Source: Favolaschia claudopus
Lineage: Eukaryota > Basidiomycota > Agaricomycetes > Agaricales > Mycenaceae
Length of the DNA stretch: 64,000 bases
Direction: 5' to 3'
NCBI GenBank assembly: GCA_037176885.1
Contig: JAWWNJ010000088.1
Location: 62,001-126,000, forward strand
The translations under genes were made by a program, and so were the position numbers. The notes beneath the pieces were generated by a model, which worked only from the letters and a program-made list of their open reading frames with translations, was not told the DNA's origin and ran no database searches. Of the stretch, positions 58,421 to 64,000 are shown one piece after another. The number at the start of each line of letters is the position of its first letter. Within the stretch, counting starts at the first letter, position 1.

Positions 58421-59530
58421 ATGGCAAAGAAGCTCAGCCCGACTCGCGTTGTTCGAAAGCGTCCGCGCAAGCCCTCCACGGTCCCTCCCAGGCCCTCGAC
58501 CACCTCCGATTCGTCTCCGGAGCTGCCTTCATTTGCCTCGCCACATCGTTCGGCAGCAGACTCTTTCTTCGCGTTGTCCGAGCTCGTCTTGTTTCACCTC
58601 TTGGAGGCTTGCGCACTCTCCACCGTGATAGCACTCAGCCACACCTCGTCCTATTTCCGATCTCTCGTTAAAGCTCTATTCCGTGCTCGAATCACTTCTG
58701 TCTTGGAGCACTTCTTGGGCCATGTCAATACTTCTACCTTCTTCGCCTTACTTCAAGACACGGACTCCGCCATAGGTGGCTCCACGGTCGCTCGGGTTCT
58801 TGCTCCACCTGTGACAGAGAGTTGGATGCCTACGAATCTCAATATGTACGTGCCGAAGGGAGGGGTGCAGAAATGGGAGGAATTCATGGAGCTGGTCGCA
58901 TACTCGCGTGCTGAAAAGCAGCCTGGCGTGGATCGCAGGTATGCCTACGCGACAACTTCGCATACAGTTTTTGAGTCAGGATATTCGGTGAGCGGTTTAA
59001 AAGATCCCTTCAAAACAAAACGCTAAGTCACGACAGGGCCTCCAAATCACTATATCAGAGAGTGTTGACGACTGTACAATATCCCCCGCCGTGGCTTCAA
59101 GTACTACCCTCAGTACGCCTTCTCCTAATTTTTGTTGGTTGCTAGATATTGACTGTGATATATAGCAATGTCGGTGATAACTGGCTCTACCATAGTTGCG
59201 ATGTATCCCAGTCTAATCAGTCAGCGTCGCGCCCACAATGCATGGGACTCTCCTACTGTGGCCCATTGCATCCAGCTTCAAAACCGGGGGTTTAAGCATG
59301 GCAGCAGTACTACGATGTGGACTCGCAAATGCGGCTGGAATTGTCCTGTGCTCTGGCGACGCGTGCAGAGTCTGCGAGGCGTGGGACTGTTTTGTTGGGG
59401 CGGACCGGACAACGTCTTTCCAGACAATGGGTCAGAGGGGATTCCGTTCACTGACGCATCGATGCAATGGCGGTTGGGTGACGTATGTATGAACGGAAAG
59501 TGTCCATGGTCTTCGAGGAAATGGGCATGA
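58421..59530 (+). CDS. F-box-like family protein (335 residues)
   Basis: Three exons: 58421-58987, 59037-59112, 59166-59530. Basic N-terminus MAKKLSPTRVVRKRPRKPS, then an F-box-like segment LSELVLFHLLEACALSTVIA followed by LSHTSSYFRSLVKALF. The C-terminal half has the features of a large Agaricomycete family: STIVAMYPSLISQRRAHNAW, CPVLWRRVQSLRGVGLFCWGG, and WRLGDVCMNGKCPW. Members are numerous in mushroom genomes and their role is unknown. Whether this gene belongs to the Helitron or only lies next to it cannot be told from sequence alone. Confidence 0.7.
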
Positions 59531-60179
59531 TCTAATCTTGAGTGTCTCGAAGCCGGGTACTTGGAAAAAAACGCACATCGTACTGTAAAAGTACATATTC
59601 AAAAAGTACTTATATCCAAAAGATAGTACTTAAAAGTAGTAGCGTTGTTTACTGGGTTTTTTATGTTCTTAATAGTGTCTCGTTCCGCGCCTTTAATACT
59701 AAATCTCTCGACTATGACTTGATTCTTGCTTGATTCGGCCCTCAGATGCTTTCCTTTTTCGGTTTGTACTTGTAAAATGTGTCAAGTATTTGCCAGCGAC
59801 TCTGGGCTCTAATTGTTCCATATTTACCAGGAAATAAGGTCTCCTCCTGCGGCAGAATCACTGTTTTCCCGGAAAATTACGCCCCCCCATTTCCATAAAT
59901 TTATTCCAGCACGGGTTAGATAATACTTACGTAATTGTTTCGACATTCCTTTCTTGTTGCCAGCCGCCAGCGCGTACTCACGATTCTTTCAAACTTACTG
60001 TCTTTGGCTCATCGTCCTCACCATCCCTCGATGTCTGAGAGCCGCTCGTCTCTCCTTCTGGGTATGCAATAACACTGCCTTCTGTCAGAGGACGACGGCA
60101 TCTCTCAAGAAATAGTATGTTCTCGGTTCCCTTTTGCAATTCAGCTACATAGCTCGCGTCTACCTCACCAGAAAACACC
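59531..60179. other. Spacer with short AGTAC-type inverted repeats
   Basis: Around 59575-59640 the word AGTAC/GTACT recurs five times (GTACTGTAAAAGTAC, AAAGTACTTATATCC, GATAGTACTTAAAAG) and can form small hairpins. This could be a 3' structural region of a transposon or only AT-rich spacer. No gene seen. Confidence 0.4.
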
Positions 60180-61490
60180 TTGGCATCGTCTTCAACTTCT
60201 CTGCGTGCGGTTCGCTGTGCTGCCGATTGCGCCCTCTCGCGTCGGTTTTCATCAACACGAATGCATTTTGCTTGTACCTGCCCTCCACGTCCAACCCTAC
60301 CTCTAGGCCTCCGAATTTCCTCCCCAGACAATGCACTGACACCGTATTTAACTCCTACACGGCGGTTACGAGCTTGCTCTCTTGTTGCGTCGCCGTCGAC
60401 GTCGTCTCGGGTCGGTTTTTATCAAAAAAATGCATTATTTGCTTGTAACTCCCCATCCGCCTGCAATCCTAGCTCCAGCAATCCGGTTTTCCCTTCCAAA
60501 CGATGGTTCAGCATTGTGTCCACCTCCTCCGCGCTCGAAGGTGCACTCGTCTCGCCATCGCCGAGCGCCCGGCGTCCTCTCGGTCATTTGCTCGAAAAAC
60601 TCGATTGCCTGGTCCTCTTTCTCTCCGTGACCGAATCCTGGCAGCTGCCTCCCCAAACGATGCATCAGCGTTGTTTTCGCCCCCCCTAGCGCTCTACGGA
60701 CTCACCTCGCCATCGTCGACCGCGCCGACTTTGTCTCGGGTGGGTGACTTAAAAAACCCCATTTTTTCGCTTATCCCCAGGCCCTCTTCCACTCCAGCAC
60801 CCAAGCATCGCATCTACCTCTCCAAATGATGCCTCAGCATCGCCTCCCGCCCTCCGTGCTCGACGGTAGATCCGCGTCGACGTGGTCGACCGCGCCGACG
60901 TCGTGTGGGGGCCATTTGGTCAAAAAATCGGTTTTTTGACTTGTACCGGCTCCCTTGTCCAGCGCAACACCCGACCGTCGCATCCGCCGCCCCAAACCAC
61001 GCCTCAGCATCGCCCCCCGCCCTCCGTGCCCGACGGTAGATCCGCGTCGACGTTGTCGATGGCGTCGACGTCGTCTCGGGGCCCTTTGGTCAAAAAATCG
61101 TTTTTTTTTGACTTGTACCGGCTCCCTCGTCCAGCGCAACACCCAACCGTCTCGTCTGCCGCCCCAAACGATGCCTCGGCATCGTCCCCCGCCCTCCGTG
61201 CTCGGCGGCGAACTCGCGTCGCCGTTCTCGATGTCATGGACGTCGTCTCGGGGCCCTTTGCTCCAAAATACATTTCTTGACTTGTACCGGCTCCCTGTTC
61301 CACTCCACCACCCAATCGGCGCATCCACCGTCCCAAACGATGCGTCAGCATCGTCTCCGCCCCCTCGGCTCGACGAGTGTCGCCGCCGTCGACCGCGCCC
61401 GCGCCGATGGAGCGAAGGGTCCTTGCTCCAATATAATTTTTTTCGCTGGTACCAGCTTTCTCGTTCACCTCAACACCCAAAATATGTCCT
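60180..61490. repeat. Satellite-like tandem array, period about 170 bp
   Basis: About seven units. The word CTTGTACCGGCTCCC recurs at about 60941, 61113 and 61282, and CAAACGATGC..CAGCATCG and GTCGACGTCGTCTCGGG recur at the same period. Units before 60700 are more diverged. Units are GC-rich with a poly-T tract (TCAAAAAATCG then T-run). Long open frames on both strands are by-products of the repeat. Confidence 0.85.
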
Positions 61491-61535
61491 GGAATGCGGA
61501 GTTATTACATCTAATGTTCGTACAACAAATATCTG

Positions 61536-62185
61536 CTATATATCATGCCATTTCTTTGCCAGAGTCTTTATCAGCGACCGATTTTTCACTCGCGCGGAGT
61601 TTCTCGGGCTTGATTTCTTTCCTCTCTGTCTCTTTCCTGTCTCTTCTTCCTGGCAAAGGACTCTGATGACATCCAACAGTCCTGCCCGTTCCTTCTTCCG
61701 CTCTCGGCGAATGTATGAGTCGAGTTCAATTTGAGTACCTGATGCATGCGACTTTCTGAAGTCCGACTTCAGTGAAGTCCGCCACTTCTTCTCTGCGGTG
61801 GTGTCAGCCAGGGACATCTTCCGCATACCCTTTACATATCGGGTCTTGGCGTCGCGAGCTCGAATCAACGCAAGCATTTGTGCTTGTGTCAGAGACTCGT
61901 GCCAAAAGCACAGGCCAACGAATCTGCGAATGCGGGTCAGTAAGGTTTTGAAATCAAAGGGAGTCTCGATAAATACGATGTGCGGCCCAAATTAATGTAA
62001 TGTCCGTGCCCCACGAAGTCGTGAGGGCCGACTGTATATCCTTTCGTTTCTTCTTTCACGTGCGAGAAGGTATAGGCGTCTCGGGTGTGTTCACTCTCCA
62101 ACGTGAACATGGGTACCGGTGGTTTGATCGGAGGAGGGGGTTCGTCGGCACTGTTGCTCGCGTCAACAGTTGCTTGTCCGCGCAT
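61536..62185 (-). CDS. Basic orphan protein
   Basis: Two exons joined at about 61975/61923. Start MRGQATVDASNSADEPPPPI, then PVPMFTLESEHTRDAYTFSH, GHGHYINLG, FVGLCFWHESLTQAQMLAL, and a long Lys/Arg-rich helical tail (KKWRTSLKSDFRKSHASG; RRERKKERAGLLDVIRVL) ending KTLAKKWHDI. The charged tail suggests nucleic-acid or chromatin binding (inference). It lies 107 bp downstream of another orphan gene on the same strand and abuts the satellite array. Possibly part of a further mobile element; no family recognised. Confidence 0.6.
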
Positions 62186-62292
62186 TAGGTACGGCTTACT
62201 TTTCCCATTTTGTTTGTTTAGGCTGATAAATGATGAAAGGGGGACGGAATAAAGACCATGTATACCCCTTTCGGTTGGCGGTACTGAATAAC

Positions 62293-63623
62293 TTAGTCTC
62301 GCGCCATCTCGTGGGTTGTCGGATCAACGATAGACTGTTTGAGTGGATGCGAGACTCTGAATGTAAGGTGAGTTGGGTTATCACAATGGATCGATAGCTT
62401 ACCGTGGTCTAAGAAAGTCGGATGTGTGCGATAATAAGTTATTATCGGATTCTCCTCCCAAGGGAGCGAATTGGCGAGTATGTCTATCTCCCCTGCTGTG
62501 AGCAGCAATATGGATTTGAATCGAAGGCAGCTGGCGTCATCGTCAATATTCCTGGTGAGCTGCCGATACTCTTTCTCTTGCTTGACGACTAGGGGAATAG
62601 TACTCTGCAGCTCGGAGAGGACACTGTCCCAGGCTGACCCTGCTATCACGGAACCTAAGTGGCCGTACTGGGTGACAGCGAATCGAATGGATGACATATC
62701 GAAAGCAACAGTCGACGGGAGGCGGCCGACAGGCTCGCGGGGACAAGTGAAAAAGTCGGAGGGCTTCGAGATGCCAGGTGCTGAACGCGCGCGCGAGGTT
62801 GTTTTCTTGCCCTTCTGTCCCGATGGTTTCGTGAGCATCATTTGTATTTGCGCTTGTGACAACGCGTCGGCCAATTGTGCATCGGCGTCCTGCCAGGACG
62901 CTACGCTGTGTTGCTGGCCACCAAATGTTAATGATGCAGTTACCAACAGAGTTAATGCATACGTTGTACTGGTCGATCAAAGTAGCCTCCAACTCCGTAA
63001 CGTGAGCGCGCTTGCGTCCGTGTACTTTGAGCGATTCAGCGTAACTTTGGAACTGTTCGTTACCCGGAATCGTATGTGGGGCATAACAGAACTCACTGCA
63101 GTCGTTGCTCATCGGTGACGCTAAGCGCGAAATCCGGGTTTCCGCTGTTTTGAGGTGGTCTGGGGTTGGTCCGAAGAGCAGATTGTATGTAAGAACTGCT
63201 GGAGAGTGAGTACATGGAGTCGGGTAAATATGGGAGAGTGTACGAACTTGGTTTGCAGAGCCTTTGGCGTGATAAACTGGATGAAAGCCTCGCATAAAAT
63301 GCAGAAAAGGACGGGGTTTGATAAAACAGTATAAAATAGGATCCATGGGAAGAATCCTGCCGATATGATTAAACAGATCAAGGGGTAGAGAACTGAATAA
63401 TCTCACCTGCGATGGCCATAACATCATTCGTTCCGTATTTACCTAGGCCGCGGAAAGGATGCTTCCCCGATTTGCTGAGCGCTGCCACTAAGGTCATGGT
63501 CTTGCTAGGTTTACGAAGGCGTCGCGCGAGCCATTTTGCCGTGTAAGTACACCAGGCGGGATAATCGTATACAGGATCTACAGCTGGTATTAACGAAACA
63601 AATACCAAAGGTAACTCGCTCAT
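62293..63623 (-). CDS. Orphan protein (378 residues)
   Basis: Five exons: 63623-63407, 63356-63248, 63198-63097, 63044-62944, 62900-62293; the phases agree at every join. Start MSELPLVFVSLIPAVDPVYD. The N-terminal 110 residues contain a hydrophobic stretch (GFFPWILFYTVLSNPVLFCI), followed by HYAESLKVHGRKRAHVTELE, a Gln/Ala helix (ADALSQAQIQMML), a basic linker (GKKTTSRARSAPG) and a C-terminal domain (VAFDMSSIRFAVTQYGHLGS; FRVSHPLKQSIVD). No recognised family. It forms a same-strand pair with the gene at 61536-62185. Upstream 63624-64000 contains no gene I can support. Confidence 0.55.
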
Positions 63624-64000
63624 ACTACCTGGTACATATCGCGTTTTGTAGTGTAGTTTCTCCGCTTCTGGCGTCCGCCAATGAATCTATGAGTAGTTAT
63701 CAGAGTGGCGCGTCGATACTGATTACCTCAGTACAACGCACCCTAAAGTTGTTATCGAACGAATTGAGCGACAGAACGTGGGTTGGGAATTGTATAGCAA
63801 GACCGATTTTGAAGCCGCGATCCTGTGGGTAATGTCAGGTCCGAACTTCGATTACTTGTGCATTCGTACCGAACTAGGTACCCGAATTACTCCCTCCCAT
63901 TGCTTCGTCGTGTAAATCTGAGGCGAAGTGTGCAGTAGCGGTTCAATCTATTCAGTCAGAGACGAATTAGATAGTGTAAGGCGCGGTACAACAGTCGAAA

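Noticed and set aside
59575..59640. Helitron 3' terminus at the AGTAC hairpins
   Set aside because: Several small hairpins exist but no clear CTRR end followed by host sequence could be picked out from a single copy.
60834..61734. Long open frames on both strands in the satellite
   Set aside because: They repeat with the 170-bp unit and are by-products of the tandem array.
1..64000. CRISPR arrays, bacterial operons, rRNA genes
   Set aside because: The window is eukaryotic with spliceosomal introns; the direct repeats seen are contiguous without spacers. No rRNA or convincing tRNA was noticed, though tRNAs were not searched systematically.

Overview
The window looks like nuclear DNA of a mushroom-forming basidiomycete (Agaricomycetes). 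Genes are dense and lie on both strands. Most are broken by many introns of about 45-60 nt, including a few GC-AG introns. The gene families are typical of that class: BTB/POZ and F-box-like proteins, BCS1-like AAA ATPases, dynamin-like GTPases, a GPI-anchored secreted protein and a Helitron. All exon boundaries were placed by eye from splice signals and reading frame.

Left part (1-14.6 kb). A segment carrying a BTB/POZ gene and about 2 kb of its upstream DNA is present twice in direct orientation (1-3206 and about 8845-11764). Between the copies lie an F-box-like gene and a BCS1-like AAA ATPase. The second copy ends within a few bases of a 478-bp foldback element. Next comes a tiny gene for a 57-residue secreted peptide precursor, a 312-bp inverted-repeat element, and a relic of the 5' end of a dynamin gene.

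Middle (14.6-32 kb). A GPI-type secreted protein and an F-box-like gene are followed, on the minus strand, by a full dynamin-like GTPase, a second 57-residue peptide precursor and a second F-box-like gene. The block peptide - small membrane protein - dynamin is an inverted duplicate of 12.25-14.56 kb. In the left copy only the peptide gene is intact. The two peptides share an identical 15-residue C-terminus ending GCRMYACI. Six codons there differ, all silently, while the rest of the propeptide has changed. The layout is signal peptide, spacer, Arg, four X-Pro dipeptides, then GCRMYACI. It resembles the alpha-factor type of precursor (protease site, dipeptidyl-peptidase spacer, short mature peptide). 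I regard this as the best candidate for an undescribed system here.

Right-middle (33-43 kb). A LamB/YcsF (PxpA-like) gene is followed head-to-tail by a urea-carboxylase-like protein (biotin carboxylase, AHS2, AHS1, biotinyl domain; no amidase). This is probably a lactam/5-oxoproline or urea-type utilisation pair. A type-B carboxylesterase follows on the other strand, with a 15-bp minisatellite inside one intron.

Right part (43-64 kb). A Helitron-type Rep-helicase of about 2588 residues is followed in the same orientation by three multi-exon genes of unknown function, two of which have OB-fold-like beta-rich stretches. I suggest these four genes form one mobile cassette. Tandem repeats, an F-box-like gene, a satellite array with a period of about 170 bp and two orphan minus-strand genes complete the window.
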